From Sporothrix humicola (Eukaryota > Ascomycota > Sordariomycetes > Ophiostomatales > Ophiostomataceae): DNA of 64,000 nucleotides. Positions 22,980 through 33,884 of the stretch are shown here, in pieces (position 1 is the stretch's first letter; each line of letters begins with the position of its first letter). The stretch is from positions 34,761 to 98,760 of the forward strand of contig WNYE01000120.1 in the NCBI GenBank assembly GCA_021396245.1, in the 5' to 3' direction. The notes under the pieces were generated by a model, which was not told the DNA's origin, searched no databases, and saw nothing but the letters and a program-made list of their open reading frames with translations. Position numbers and translations under genes: made by a program.

Positions 22980-25900
22980 TTACGAGAAGAAGTAGTCGCT
23001 CTCCTTGAGGCGGCGGACGTCAAAGTCGCCCTTGGCGGGGATGGCAGGGAAGGTGAGGGGCACCCAGATCTGGAGGGGCGTGGGTCTGGACGCCCTGGGA
23101 GGAGCCTTTGTCTTCTTGCCGGCGATCGAGCCAGGCCGGACGCCGGTTATCTTGGCCTCGAAGAGGTCTGCGCGGCGAGCATTAATGTCTGACAAGTCGA
23201 CTTTGGAGTCAGCCCCAGACTCAGCCTCAGCCTCAGCGTCGGCGTCAGCCTCAGACTCGGCCTCGAGGAGAGCCTCGTCCATGGCCTCGTCCTCGCCAAA
23301 GCCGACCTCGTCGCCCGTAGCGACATCGCCCATGGCCGAGCCCATGCCGTCAAAGCTCATGCCGCCGGTAACACTGCGGCCAGACGTAGGCGTAGACGTA
23401 GATGTAGATGTAGATGTAGACTCGGCACCCTTGGCAGCCTTTGCCTTGGCCGCCTTTCTGGCCTTCTTCATCAGCTTCTCGGACGCGGCCGCCTCTTCGG
23501 CGGGAATGCGGCCGAGACTAAACTCGGCCAGGTCTTCGGGCTCGACGACGGCCTCGGCGTCTTCTTTGGTCTCGGTCGCCTCCAGGAACAAACTGGCGGG
23601 CGTCACCATCTTTTGGCCCTTGGCGACGAGCTTGGGGTCGTGGGAGGCGAGCAGGGCCAGGCGCTTGTTCTCCATGACCAGCTCGTCCTTGAGCGACATG
23701 CGCGGCAGGCTGGCGCGGAGGTCCAGAATCTTTTTGGCGACGGCGCTCTTGCGGTTGACCTGGGCCAGGTACAGAGATCCCTTGTAGCGGGCCTCGAACT
23801 CGCGCGCCAGGCGGCCGACGACGTCGTCGCTGTGGATGCGCACAAAGGCGTCGCGCAGGACGCGGTTCATGGTGCCAATGTCGGCGGCGTGGGTCCAGAA
23901 AGAGTCGTGGACGGCGGCGAACTGTAGGCCGAGGGCGTCGCACTCGAGGGCGGACAGCAGCATGTGGCTGGCGTCGAGCGAGTGGATAAAGTTGGGCGGG
24001 AAGGCCTGGAGCTGCTTGCGCTTGTGGACGGGGTCGTTGCGGGCGGGCACGGTCAGGATCAGGTCCTGCAGACACGTCTCGACGGTACGAGTAGCGGCTT
24101 TGCGGTAGGGCTGCACGACAGGCATCTGGAGAGGCGTGGTCCACACGAGCGTCGAGCGGAACTGGCCCATGATCTCATTGTTGTCGTTCGTTATGCTTGC
24201 TCTTCCGTCCGCATGATAAGGCCTGGCGGCATCAACACCATCGGCATCCTCAGTCTTCTTCTTCCGTGGCCGGCCAGGGCCAGGTTTAGTTTTGGGTTCT
24301 TCTTGGACTCGGACCGGAACCGGGGGCTCGCCAGCGACAATGCTCTCGATCTGGTCGGGGAGCAGCGCGCGGCAGACGCGGCCGCCGACCTCGCCGAGCC
24401 AGTTCTGGATGTCGTGGGCGCCGCTGAACATGGTGGACAGGGCCTGGAAGATGAGGGTGGCAATGTACGAGGCCAAGGTTATGGGGACGATGCCGCTGTC
24501 TTGCTGGAGGGTCGGGTACAGGGCGTCGAGCTGCTTGAGGACCTGCTTGCGGGCACCGGCAAACGTGACACCGTAGACGTTGGTCATGACGGTCTGCTTG
24601 ACGACCTTGCGCTTAATCTTGCCGTCGAGCGCAAGCGCGTGCGGGTGGCCGTTGGCGGCGTCCTCGGCAATGCGCGCTTTGACGATATCGGCGACGGCCG
24701 AGTAGACGTCGGCGGGGCGGTCGCCGGGAACCAGGTTGACCTGCTGGGCACCCCAGGAGTCACCGCCGAGGGCGGCATAGTGCTGGAGACCGTTGCAGGT
24801 GCCGTCCTGGTGGACGGGCAGGTGTGAGACAAACTGGGTCGGGTCGTCGAGGGAGAGGGCCGCGTTGAGCTCCATGCACGCGGCCAGGCACTGCCAGGGA
24901 TCCTCGGCCTCGAGCCACCAGCGGTTGCCCTTCAAGGGGTTGGTGGCGGAATCGCGGATGTTGTCGACGTTCTCGTCGGCAAAAGCTGCACGCTCCGACA
25001 GACTGGCCTTGTCGAATCCATACACGTTGGCCAGGTGGACCTTGAGCCAGCGCAGGCCGTCGGCGCCCAGAGCCTTGCCCTTTGCAAACGTCAGCAGGCC
25101 GCGAACATGGTCGGCGCCCATGTGGTTGAAGTAGGGCGGGATCGGGTAGGCGCGGCCGCGGAAGTCGACGTTGTGGGGGAAGTAAAAGGTCTGATCCCTA
25201 AAGGCGCGCGCAATCTCCATCTGGAAGTTCATGAAGCAGCGCACCGAGTGCAGACCAGAGCGCTGGTTCTCAGCGGTCTTGACGGCCTTGTACCACGTGC
25301 GGCGCTTCATGGGATCCTCAGACGAGTCGGGCTCGGGCGGGACGGGGATGTTGGGGTTGATGGGCGGCACGTTGGCAATGGCCTCGCCGGTGTTCCATGC
25401 CTCGAGCAGCACGTCAAAGACGGGGCGGTTGACCTTCCAGGCGGTGCGGCCGAGCACGTCCAGGCCCTTGAGGACCTGGTCCATGTCGCCGCGGGCAATG
25501 GCGGCCTCGGTGTACAGCTTCTGGTCCTTGCGAGCGCCCTTGAGACGGACGAGGGCCGCCGGGTACTCGAGGAAGCCGCCCTTGTCGACGTTCTGCCAGG
25601 GCGCGGGCTCGACGACCATGGGCAGGTGGCGGGCCAGAAAGTCGCCGCGGGGCTCGCGCGACATGAGCTCGACGAGGGTGTTGTTGGCCATGAGGACGCC
25701 GACCTTTTTGCCGCGGCGCAGCTGGTTGACGCGGCTGAAGGCGGGCTGCTGCTGCGAGATGAGGGTGCGGGACTCGGGGTCTTCCTTGACGGTGGTGACC
25801 TTGGCGGTCTCCATGAGCAGCGACAGCAGGATGGCGCCGACCTTGACCTGGATGCTGAGGGGCCAAGTGTTGTCGTAGATGCTGGGAGAGGGTGTTTTGG

Positions 25901-27821
25901 TCGTGGTCGAGGCGGCGTTTTCGGCGGTTCCAGCGTTTTCAGCGGCAGCGGCAGCAGATGCGGCCTCGGCGTCGGCAGCGGCGGCCTGGGGGTCTAGCAA
26001 GGCTCCGAGGTTGGTCGGGCGGCGCATGGCCTTCTTCAGGGCGCTCTTGATGACGGTCTTGGCGAGGCCGCGCGCCTGCGTCTTGCGACCCAGATCGGCC
26101 AGTTCGCGTGCCTGCTTCTGCAGACGAATGTCCTCCTCGGTGATCTTGGCGATCTGGATAATGATTTGGCTGATGGGGATGCCCTTGTCGGCGCCCTGGA
26201 TGGCGATGCCGCTCAGGGTGCTGACAATGGTGACGGCGGCCAGGCGGCTGGTCTGGGACTGGCGCAGAAAGGGCCCGTAGAGACAGCGGTCGAGGTCTTC
26301 CTTGTTCCGGTGGCCGGTGGCGGATTCGGCCTGGTCGATCTTCTTCAGTTCCTGGGACAGGCGCCGCTCCAGGTCCCGGTGCCACTCGAAGAGGCGCGAG
26401 TTGAGCGACGCGGTGGAGAGCGACGTGTTGAGGCCCATTTTCAGGAGCGACTGGTTTTCCTCCTGCCAGCGGTCGACGGCGGCGTCGACACAGTCCCGCT
26501 CGAGGCGCGACTGGATCTCGCGGCGCTCGTCGACGTTGAGGCTGGCAATGTCGCGGCCCTGGGGGATCTCGGAGAAGAGACTGAGCGTTTGCTTGAGCAT
26601 GCGCAGACCCATGCCCTTTTGCGGCGTAACGAGGACTTCGGGGGTATCCGATGGCCCTGATGACGCAGAAGTTGAAGCTGTGCCATCTGTAAAAGTCGTG
26701 CCGTCGGCCTGCGCCCCAGCTTGTCCAGCTTGTTGTCCGGCTTCCACTGCGCCCGGGTCGATCGACTGCAGGGCCTCTTCAAAGAGCGTTGTCGTCTCGG
26801 CGTCGGGGAAGGCCTCGAGATTGTACGTCTTGCAGATGTCGGTGATGGCGGCGCGGTCCTGGTCGTTGAGGATGCCCGTCATGTACAGGACCTCGAGGCC
26901 AGTGTCGCCGGGCGCCATGCTCATGTATCTGTCGACAAGACGCTCTCGCCGCGGACCTTGCGATGTGAGCAGCGACGCCTTGAGCATGTAGGCAATGGTC
27001 TCGGGCGTCTGCTTGACACGCTTGCCGCGCACCTCGAGCTCGTACCACTTGTGCAGGCTCTCGGCAATGGCCTGCTCGGGGTCAAGCAGGAGCTGGTCGA
27101 CCACCGCCTTCAGGTACCGATTGTGCAGCTCGTCCAGGTCAATCTCGGGCGTCGAAAAGCCGGGCTGGCACAGCCGCTTGAGGATCAGAGCGGCACGGTC
27201 CAGCGTGCCGACTTGCAGACACGCGTCCAGAACGGACAGCATCTCCTCGACATCGCCGGGGATGCCGCGGGTGTTGATCTTTTGGCGCGCCGGCGCTCGC
27301 GAATCGTTTTGGTGAAGCACGAGCGGGGCTGCGACATTGAGTGGCCGCAGTTCCCAGAGCGGCAGAGGGTTAGTGACGGTCGCGTGGCTGTGAGGGCTGA
27401 TGTCGTCTGTCGCCGAGATCGAGGGGAGAGACGCATGGGGAGGGAGCGAAGGAGATGTCGAGTAGATGAGGGGGTACGGTGGCGAGATGGATGAAGAAGC
27501 CGAAACGGACGGAAGAGGAGGGGACGGGGACGGGACGGCGCCGTATCCGTCGTCCATGGGCACTGGGGCGTAGTCGCCGAGGGCGGTGGCCAGCGTGCGC
27601 TCGGGCAGGTAGCCAATGCCGCTGTAGAACGTCTTGGGCCGCCATGGCCGCAGTTCGGGGCGGGTTGTGAAGAGGCGGCGGTCGACGCCGACGGGCCGCA
27701 GCGGCCGTAATAAGCGTGTCGGCTGTGTCGGGAGGGCTGTGAGGGTCGCGGACGACGGGCTGGCAGACGGCAGCCGGCGCAGGGCCGCGGCGTGGCGGCA
27801 GCCCGCAGGTCGTGCGAGCAT
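22980..27821 (-). CDS. RPO41: Mitochondrial DNA-directed RNA polymerase
   Basis: Single-subunit T7-type polymerase that transcribes mitochondrial DNA. It is intronless with 1613 residues, starting at the ATG at 27821 (a GTG lies seven codons upstream in frame). The N-terminus (MLARPAGCRHAAALRRLPSA) is Arg/Ala/Ser-rich with no acidic residue, a mitochondrial presequence. An N-terminal PPR-like region precedes the polymerase core. Core motifs are FRGRAYPIPPYFNHMGADHV, DGTCNGLQHYAALGGD with the first catalytic Asp (about 1007), KQTVMTNVYGVTFAGAR with the O-helix Lys (about 1080), and PPNFIHSLDASHM then AVHDSFWTHA with the second catalytic Asp (about 1305). The C-terminus KESDYFFS is the conserved end. 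Two insertions are unusual: about 60 residues with a GRPRKKK patch near 1190, and a long Ala/Ser/Thr/Glu-rich insertion before the conserved C-terminal WVPLTFPAIP. Confidence 0.97.
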   Translation of the reverse strand: MLARPAGCRHAAALRRLPSASPSSATLTALPTQPTRLLRPLRPVGVDRRLFTTRPELRPWRPKTFYSGIGYLPERTLATALGDYAPVPMDDGYGAVPSPSPPLPSVSASSSISPPYPLIYSTSPSLPPHASLPSISATDDISPHSHATVTNPLPLWELRPLNVAAPLVLHQNDSRAPARQKINTRGIPGDVEEMLSVLDACLQVGTLDRAALILKRLCQPGFSTPEIDLDELHNRYLKAVVDQLLLDPEQAIAESLHKWYELEVRGKRVKQTPETIAYMLKASLLTSQGPRRERLVDRYMSMAPGDTGLEVLYMTGILNDQDRAAITDICKTYNLEAFPDAETTTLFEEALQSIDPGAVEAGQQAGQAGAQADGTTFTDGTASTSASSGPSDTPEVLVTPQKGMGLRMLKQTLSLFSEIPQGRDIASLNVDERREIQSRLERDCVDAAVDRWQEENQSLLKMGLNTSLSTASLNSRLFEWHRDLERRLSQELKKIDQAESATGHRNKEDLDRCLYGPFLRQSQTSRLAAVTIVSTLSGIAIQGADKGIPISQIIIQIAKITEEDIRLQKQARELADLGRKTQARGLAKTVIKSALKKAMRRPTNLGALLDPQAAAADAEAASAAAAAENAGTAENAASTTTKTPSPSIYDNTWPLSIQVKVGAILLSLLMETAKVTTVKEDPESRTLISQQQPAFSRVNQLRRGKKVGVLMANNTLVELMSREPRGDFLARHLPMVVEPAPWQNVDKGGFLEYPAALVRLKGARKDQKLYTEAAIARGDMDQVLKGLDVLGRTAWKVNRPVFDVLLEAWNTGEAIANVPPINPNIPVPPEPDSSEDPMKRRTWYKAVKTAENQRSGLHSVRCFMNFQMEIARAFRDQTFYFPHNVDFRGRAYPIPPYFNHMGADHVRGLLTFAKGKALGADGLRWLKVHLANVYGFDKASLSERAAFADENVDNIRDSATNPLKGNRWWLEAEDPWQCLAACMELNAALSLDDPTQFVSHLPVHQDGTCNGLQHYAALGGDSWGAQQVNLVPGDRPADVYSAVADIVKARIAEDAANGHPHALALDGKIKRKVVKQTVMTNVYGVTFAGARKQVLKQLDALYPTLQQDSGIVPITLASYIATLIFQALSTMFSGAHDIQNWLGEVGGRVCRALLPDQIESIVAGEPPVPVRVQEEPKTKPGPGRPRKKKTEDADGVDAARPYHADGRASITNDNNEIMGQFRSTLVWTTPLQMPVVQPYRKAATRTVETCLQDLILTVPARNDPVHKRKQLQAFPPNFIHSLDASHMLLSALECDALGLQFAAVHDSFWTHAADIGTMNRVLRDAFVRIHSDDVVGRLAREFEARYKGSLYLAQVNRKSAVAKKILDLRASLPRMSLKDELVMENKRLALLASHDPKLVAKGQKMVTPASLFLEATETKEDAEAVVEPEDLAEFSLGRIPAEEAAASEKLMKKARKAAKAKAAKGAESTSTSTSTSTPTSGRSVTGGMSFDGMGSAMGDVATGDEVGFGEDEAMDEALLEAESEADADAEAEAESGADSKVDLSDINARRADLFEAKITGVRPGSIAGKKTKAPPRASRPTPLQIWVPLTFPAIPAKGDFDVRRLKESDYFFS

Positions 27822-28409
27822 TGTCGATGTTGTTGTGATCACGCGAGGAGGAGAGGAGGAGGAGAAAATAGAAAGGAGAGGATTTAAAGAAAAGAAAGGA
27901 GGAAAAGGATATTATGAGGTCAATGCCCCATTGGTGTCGCTATGGTCAAAACAAATGCAATTCGCGGTATGGTACAATGGGTGTGGCAGAAAAAAACAGA
28001 CACAAACGACGAGATGTCAAAAAGTCGACACAAAGCAAAAGCAGAATGCAAAATGGGATGGTCTCATTTCAGGAGGCGGAAAAAACTGCACTTGCCCTGC
28101 AAAAAAAATTGAGCTTCTAGAAAATTTGGCCGCTAGCTGCCGGCCGCCCCAGAGAGTGTTTATCGGGCTGTGATTGGCCGGCTGCCACAACAGACCCGCC
28201 CTGGTGGGACCTGTCTGGACGCGGCCCACCTATGAGGCTGCATGGCGAATTAAATTTAATCGCAAAATAAATGCAAAAACATGCGGAAGGCAAGAGTCGT
28301 GTGGAGAGACAGTTTGAGGCAGAGACTGAAAAGGCTTGACCTTGACCTTTTGACAACATAATTCGACACGATCATTCAGATAAACGGCAACTCCCACCCG
28401 CCAATACCC
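27822..28409. promoter_or_regulatory. Shared divergent promoter of RPO41 and ATP25
   Basis: The 588 bases separate the two start codons, so both promoters must fit here. There is a CCAAT box in reverse (GATTGG near 28172), and the RPO41 side is purine-rich (its leader is pyrimidine-rich). No other element was identified. Confidence 0.6.
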
Positions 28410-31028
28410 ATGATGCTGCCGCCAACAGCAAGGGCCACTGGCAGCGCAGCCTGCCGGGCGCAACTGCGGCGAATCCTGCAGACGGCGCCGGCTCGGTCGA
28501 GTTCTCGATTGGCTTTTGATTCGACGACGATATCTTCGACAGCATCCTCACACACAACATTATGTCGGCCACAGACAGCAACACGACTGGCATGTCTGCC
28601 ATCACATATGTCGCAGTACCGGCACTACTCTACCGCCAAAGACGATGACAAGCCGTTGGCTCCCGAGGACTCTCCAGAAACATCGGAGACGACCTCAACT
28701 TCGACTTCAACCACAACTCCCCCCTCTTCCTCGCCAGACACTCCCTCCTCTTCCTCCGACATCCCTTGGTACCTCAAGGTCGACGTGCCAAAACACGACA
28801 CGCTCACGCCCTTCGATGTGCCTCTTCCCGACATCCCGCCAGGCTCGCCCACGATCCTCAGGTCGCTCGTCGAGTTTGTCGCCGAGGACATGGGCTTTGA
28901 CGACCTCGAGCTGCTCGACTTGCGGGCGCTCGACCCGCCCGCCGGTTTGGGTCCTGAGCTGCTTATGCTCTTCGGCACTGCCCGCAGCGAGCGCCACCTG
29001 CACGTGAGCGCCGACCGGCTCGTGCGCTGGCTGCGCAAAAACGGCATCAACTCGTCGGCCGACGGTCTGCTGGGCCGCAACGAGCTCAAGATTAAACTCA
29101 GACGTAAGGCACGGCGCGCCAAGCTCCTGGGCGGCAACAACATGGCCTCGCTCGAGGCTGCTGCGAGTGGCGGCGGCACGGACGGGGCGCCGGTCGAGGT
29201 CGACGACGGCATCAGCACGCAGTGGGTGTGTCTACACGCCGGCACGATTGGCCGCAAACCGACCCAGAGCGAGGGCGCAACCGTCGACGACGAGGGCCGC
29301 ACGACCGGATTCGGCTCAGGGGCGACGCGCTCGTTTGGCTCGACGATTGTCGTGCAAATGTTTACCGACGCAAAGCGCAAGCAGATGGACCTCGAGACGC
29401 TGTGGTCGCGTGCGCTTGAGCGGAGCGTCAAGCAGCGGCTGGAGATTGGCGAGGAGCTGCCCGAGGGCGCCATGGCCGCGTTTGAAGCCGCCCAGGCGAG
29501 ACGGGCTGCGTCCGGCGCCCCAGAGGTAGAAGAGGATGAGTTTGGCGGTGTGGAAGACGAACCCGAGACGGACACAAAGAACTTTTTCTCGTCTTCTTCA
29601 TCCAAGTCCAAGGGCCAGCAGAAGCGCCACTTTTCGACATCGGCACGACGGCTAGGCGAGGCACAGGCTTCAGCATCTGCCTCCGCCAGCCAGGCCACAG
29701 ACACTGCCGACCTCGACATTGTGTCCAGCCTCACACAGCCCTGGCTCAATAGGGAGACCATCTCCCAGCTGGCCGCCCGCCTCGCCCAAGACCACGCCGG
29801 CAAAGTCCAGCTCCTGGACCACCTGTGCCAGTACCTTGCCCGCATGACCCCCTACGAGGCGCGCGACGCGCTCCTCGGCTCCAAGAGAGTCGCCAGTAAT
29901 ATGGGCCCGGGCACGACTGACTTTATCACCGCCAGCAATGCCAGCATGCGCGATATGCCGTCCGCCGAGACCTGGCAGCTTCGTGCCCTTGTGCACGCCA
30001 CCGCCATCCAGATCCGCCACAGAGACTATGACCTGGCCGGCCTGGTCGAGCTGATCCGCGAGATGCAGGAGGGCGGTCTTCCCATCAACCGGGACCTGTG
30101 CCACGTCCTGTTCCAGGCCATCTTTACCCCGATGATCCCTTACGGCGCCAAGCCGAGGGATGAGACAACCGAATGTGGAGAGGACGGGGCTGCCAGTCCT
30201 GATTTTTCCGACCTCGCTGCGCAAGAAGCTACTCTCCTGACCCTCCGCAAGGAGACCGCCCTGAGCCTGCTCAAGACCATGTACGAGCGCGGCATGGAGA
30301 CCGTCGCCCGCGACACGATCTGCTCCATGATCGCCCCTCTCGCCCGCTACAACGGCGTCGTCCACAACGCCGTCATCGACCCGGCCGTCTATGCCGAGGA
30401 GTTGCGCAAGGCCGAGGCCGACGGCATTGCGCTGAATTTCCCAGTTGAGGTCGACGAGAGGGGCGTGCCCCACTTCACGGCGCTCGACGACGTTTCAGTG
30501 AATGTCGACATTGACGTGGAAGGAGAAGCCGAGCGTCCCATCACCCTCGCAGCCGTCGCCAAAGAGGCCGACGCTCTCCAGACGACCCTCGAGTCCATCC
30601 TGCACCAGGCCGACCTGCCGTGCCTCGACGACGCCCAGATCATGGACCTGATGCGTGCCTACGCCGGCGCCAGAGACTGGACGCGCTTCTGGGACGCCTG
30701 GCACATCCCTCCACAGCACGGCCTCCCGCGCTCGCGCACCCTCTACCACTTCTTGTACCAGACCATGGCCGCCACCAAGAACCAGGCGCTGTGCATCGAC
30801 GCCATCCAGCGCAGCTATGAGGAGATGATGCATGAAGACATTCCTGTCCAGCCCTCGGGCAGCCTTCTCGCGGCGCTCAAGGACTGCATCCGCGTCGCCG
30901 ACCCATCGGCTGAACAGGCTGTCAAGGATCTGCCCGACCTCGAGGCCAACATGACCAGGCGGATGTTCAAGACCTCCAAGAGAGAGTTTGTCCGCATCCT
31001 GCTGGAAGTGCAGCGTTTGAAAGGCTAG
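28410..31028 (+). CDS. ATP25: ATPase synthesis protein 25, mitochondrial
   Basis: In yeast the Atp25 N-terminal half is a RsfS-type ribosome-silencing-like domain and the C-terminal half stabilises the OLI1 (ATP9) mRNA needed for the F0 ring. Here 872 residues are read without introns. The N-terminus is Arg/Ala/Ser-rich with few acids (mitochondrial presequence). The RsfS-like region is about residues 149-216: LVEFVAEDMGFDDLELLDLR then LLMLFGTARSERHLHVSADR and LVRWLRKNGINSS. After a low-complexity linker (about 330-430) comes a helical region, LDHLCQYLARMTPYEARDAL to the end, corresponding to the mRNA-stabilising part. The length and domain order match fungal ATP25. It is transcribed away from RPO41. 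Confidence 0.93.
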   Translation: MMLPPTARATGSAACRAQLRRILQTAPARSSSRLAFDSTTISSTASSHTTLCRPQTATRLACLPSHMSQYRHYSTAKDDDKPLAPEDSPETSETTSTSTSTTTPPSSSPDTPSSSSDIPWYLKVDVPKHDTLTPFDVPLPDIPPGSPTILRSLVEFVAEDMGFDDLELLDLRALDPPAGLGPELLMLFGTARSERHLHVSADRLVRWLRKNGINSSADGLLGRNELKIKLRRKARRAKLLGGNNMASLEAAASGGGTDGAPVEVDDGISTQWVCLHAGTIGRKPTQSEGATVDDEGRTTGFGSGATRSFGSTIVVQMFTDAKRKQMDLETLWSRALERSVKQRLEIGEELPEGAMAAFEAAQARRAASGAPEVEEDEFGGVEDEPETDTKNFFSSSSSKSKGQQKRHFSTSARRLGEAQASASASASQATDTADLDIVSSLTQPWLNRETISQLAARLAQDHAGKVQLLDHLCQYLARMTPYEARDALLGSKRVASNMGPGTTDFITASNASMRDMPSAETWQLRALVHATAIQIRHRDYDLAGLVELIREMQEGGLPINRDLCHVLFQAIFTPMIPYGAKPRDETTECGEDGAASPDFSDLAAQEATLLTLRKETALSLLKTMYERGMETVARDTICSMIAPLARYNGVVHNAVIDPAVYAEELRKAEADGIALNFPVEVDERGVPHFTALDDVSVNVDIDVEGEAERPITLAAVAKEADALQTTLESILHQADLPCLDDAQIMDLMRAYAGARDWTRFWDAWHIPPQHGLPRSRTLYHFLYQTMAATKNQALCIDAIQRSYEEMMHEDIPVQPSGSLLAALKDCIRVADPSAEQAVKDLPDLEANMTRRMFKTSKREFVRILLEVQRLKG

Positions 31029-31365
31029 AGACTAGGTGAATGATGTAAAATGGTGTAAAATCAACAATAGATGTGTAAAATATAGAATCATATAAATGCA
31101 TGCATAAACGGCAACAATCTCAAAATATACAGGATTCATTCAAAAAGAAAGAGTAGCCAAGTTGTGACGAGTACAAAGGTAAATAATATTAAATATTAAC
31201 GAGGGCTGAAGGCAGTCCCTCTGTATGGTATGATTCGTGGTGTCGTTATGTCGTAAGGCGAAAATCGAGGCGGGCTATATCGTACAATATCCAAACATAT
31301 AAAACAAGCAAAAAGACAATAAGGCAAGACAAGAAAAAGCAGTCCAACTATGTATACAAGCACTT
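31029..31365. other. Short convergent intergenic region
   Basis: 337 bases between two stop codons. It is AT-rich just after ATP25, with AATAATATT-type stretches that could serve polyadenylation on both strands. Nothing else seen. Confidence 0.6.
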
Positions 31366-32046
31366 TCATGCAGCTGCAAAGAACAGCAGCTCGGCGAACC
31401 AGAGCCACGAGAGGACGAGCGGCACGAGGGCCAGCAGGACCCACCACATCTCGACTGTGAGCCGGCGGCGGAACCAGCGCTGGAAACGGGGTGGGCGACG
31501 GTGGACGCAAGTGGATGTGTTGTAGATGAGGCAACCAAGGTCAGGGCGGCTCTCGCACTCGGTGTGCTCACGGCGGCGTTTCATGAGAAGTCTGTATCGT
31601 TAGCACGGCGAACGAGCAAAGCTAGTAAGGCGTATAGGAGGGCGCTGCGAGCGAAGCGAGGACAAAAGAACTTACGGGACAGAGCCACGGCAGAAACGGA
31701 GGTCGCTGCCCAGATCGCAGCGGACATCGTTGGGACAGTCGAGGTGCAGCATTCGGCGGGCCATGAGCCATTTGACCTTGAGCTCGACACCGGTGTCGAC
31801 AAAGTTGTAAAAGTAGCGAGACGAGTGCTTGAGGGACAGGGCGTCTGGGTAGATGAGCTCCTTTGCGATTTGGATATGCAGTTCGGGCGGCAGGCTCATG
31901 AGATTGCGGGGCGGGCGTGGCGAGATGGTGACGGAGCCGTCGTCTGCGTACGGATCGGAGTTATTGTAGGCTGAGGACGGCTTGGCCGATGATGTTGATG
32001 CCGGCCCCGACTGGGACCGGAAGCCGGGAAGCCACTGGAGTGACAT
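31366..32046 (-). CDS. F-box protein with C-terminal membrane anchor
   Basis: Exons are 32046-31676 and 31591-31366 (donor GTAAGT, branch GCTAAC, acceptor ACAG), giving 198 residues. The start is the ATG at 32046, giving MSLQWLPGFRS; upstream in-frame codons include no ATG. The F-box is at about residues 49-86 (LMSLPPELHIQIAKELIYPD), the part that would bind Skp1 in an SCF ubiquitin ligase. The middle has scattered cysteines (C..RREHTECESRPDLGC). The last 26 residues are hydrophobic (WWVLLALVPLVLSW) and follow an Arg-rich stretch (RFQRWFRRRL), as in a tail-anchored membrane protein. There is no leucine-rich repeat or WD40 substrate domain, so the target is unknown. Confidence 0.82.
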
Positions 32047-33884
32047 GGTGAACAGTGGTGGCGATAATGTGGGTGAGGTGGAAAATTGAGGTATTGTTGA
32101 TGTTGCTAACAACGGTTTGTTGACAGTCTTTGGTTGACTTTATGTCGTTGACCGAAAGCCGTATTGGTGGTTGCCTTGACAGAGGACAGATTGATGGAAG
32201 ATGAAAAACGAGTGACGAGGTTGAAATGGTGGGGATAAGTTGAAAGATGTTGAGAGAGTAGGATGAGGCAGAAGTTAAATAAACAAATGGAGCTGGAGGA
32301 AGGCTGCCACCAAAAACCTAAAAACAGATGGAGACTGCAAGAAAAGGCCCAAAGAGGTAGGGCTTATTCTGCTTCCTGTGCTTGTTCTGCAAGATCCAAG
32401 TCATGCCGCCGAATGGCAGCGTGCAGGGCCAGTGCCGGCTGCAGTAGATGAAACAAGGGGTGCGAAAGAGGTGGGCAAGAGGAGAGACACGAGGAGAGAC
32501 ATGCAGAAAATGGGAGTGGAATGCAGAATCTAGGACTGTGTTGTCCACATTTCGACTCCAAACGAATGGGCAGAAAAAAAAACCAAGAGTCAGGTCCCAA
32601 ATCCCCAAATCCAGGAACAAGGCACAGGGACGGCAAACAGTCACAATGGCTTGACAATGGCCGGGTCAAAACAACACAAGTCGACTTGACCAAACAAGAG
32701 GAAGGCTGTGTAGGACTCGATGGGCGTTCTGTGCGGCTGGGCATTCAGTCTCCATTCGTCTCCATTCGTTCTCCATTGTTGTTGTTCTGCAAGTCCTGTG
32801 TCTTGCATCCTTGCCAGGCCTGGAACGTGCGGCACGGCCCACTGTAACGGGCTCTCCACTCGCTGCAACAGGTATTAATAGGCACCCGTATTTCTGTTTT
32901 TCTCCTCTTTTTTTGGTTGGGTCGGGTTTGGGCTGCAAGGCTTCCCTCGAACCGTGGGTGTGGTGTGTGCCTTTTTGTGTGCCAGACCGTAAATGGCAAA
33001 ACCCTTTGTCGTCTGGCGGTCTTCAGTGGATATCCCCGTCCAAAATCGAGAAAATGGGGGCTGAGAATGGAGGCTGCCTTGGAGGTCAACAACAGGGGTT
33101 CGTTGCGCCTCTTTTGCGCAGTTGCAAGATGCTTTGGTGTTGTTATCGATTGGGTTGGCTTTTGTCGCTGGGCTGTCTCAGGGGCTGAATTGGAGGAAGA
33201 AAGGAAGAGGAAGAGGAGAAGCTTTGACGAGCGGGGTAAGTAAGGATGACGATTTGCTGTCAACAAGCACTTTTTCACTGAAGAGGAAGCCACGATTGGT
33301 CTGACCGAGGAGTCACCTGAGAATGACAGAATTTCTGAATACGAGAAAGGGAAAGATGGTTGGGGAAGGCACACAACATCGGCAGGAAGGAGCACATTGA
33401 CGTAATGAGAAGTGGAATAAGGAGAGGCAGTCGCGATGCAGGACAACCTTGTCACTGGCGAGCCAACGAGGAGTACATGTATGTCGTAGCCCTACGGAGA
33501 TGGTCATTTCTCAGACTGCCAGGTTTGCATGCCACTTCCTTAAAAGTAAAAATTACGAAAAAGAGTTGCACAAGATGAAATAAAAATAAAACCATCTGCT
33601 GCAAATGGGATAAATTGCCAATCCTGCTCACGTGAGTTCCTGTGATTTCCGCGTCGCAATTGTCCTTCCGTCTGGTGCCTAAGACGTGCTAGACCACGGT
33701 CGCGGCTGCCTTGTGGGAGGCGACTCGTCAATCGCCGGGCTTTCATTGGGCAGGCGCAACCCTGATGAGTTTTGCGACGGCGATTTCCACAAGATCTCAC
33801 GGCGCGTCTTTCACATCCTCCATTCTCACATTCAACTCTCACCTTCTCTTCGCCTCCCTGCAAGACAATGTCTTAGAATCGACC
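32047..33884. other. Divergent intergenic region, F-box gene / EXO5
   Basis: 1.84 kb with only short unsupported frames. A CCTGTGATT motif at 33639 resembles the TGTGAT units at 40615-40659. No recognised RNA gene. Confidence 0.55.
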
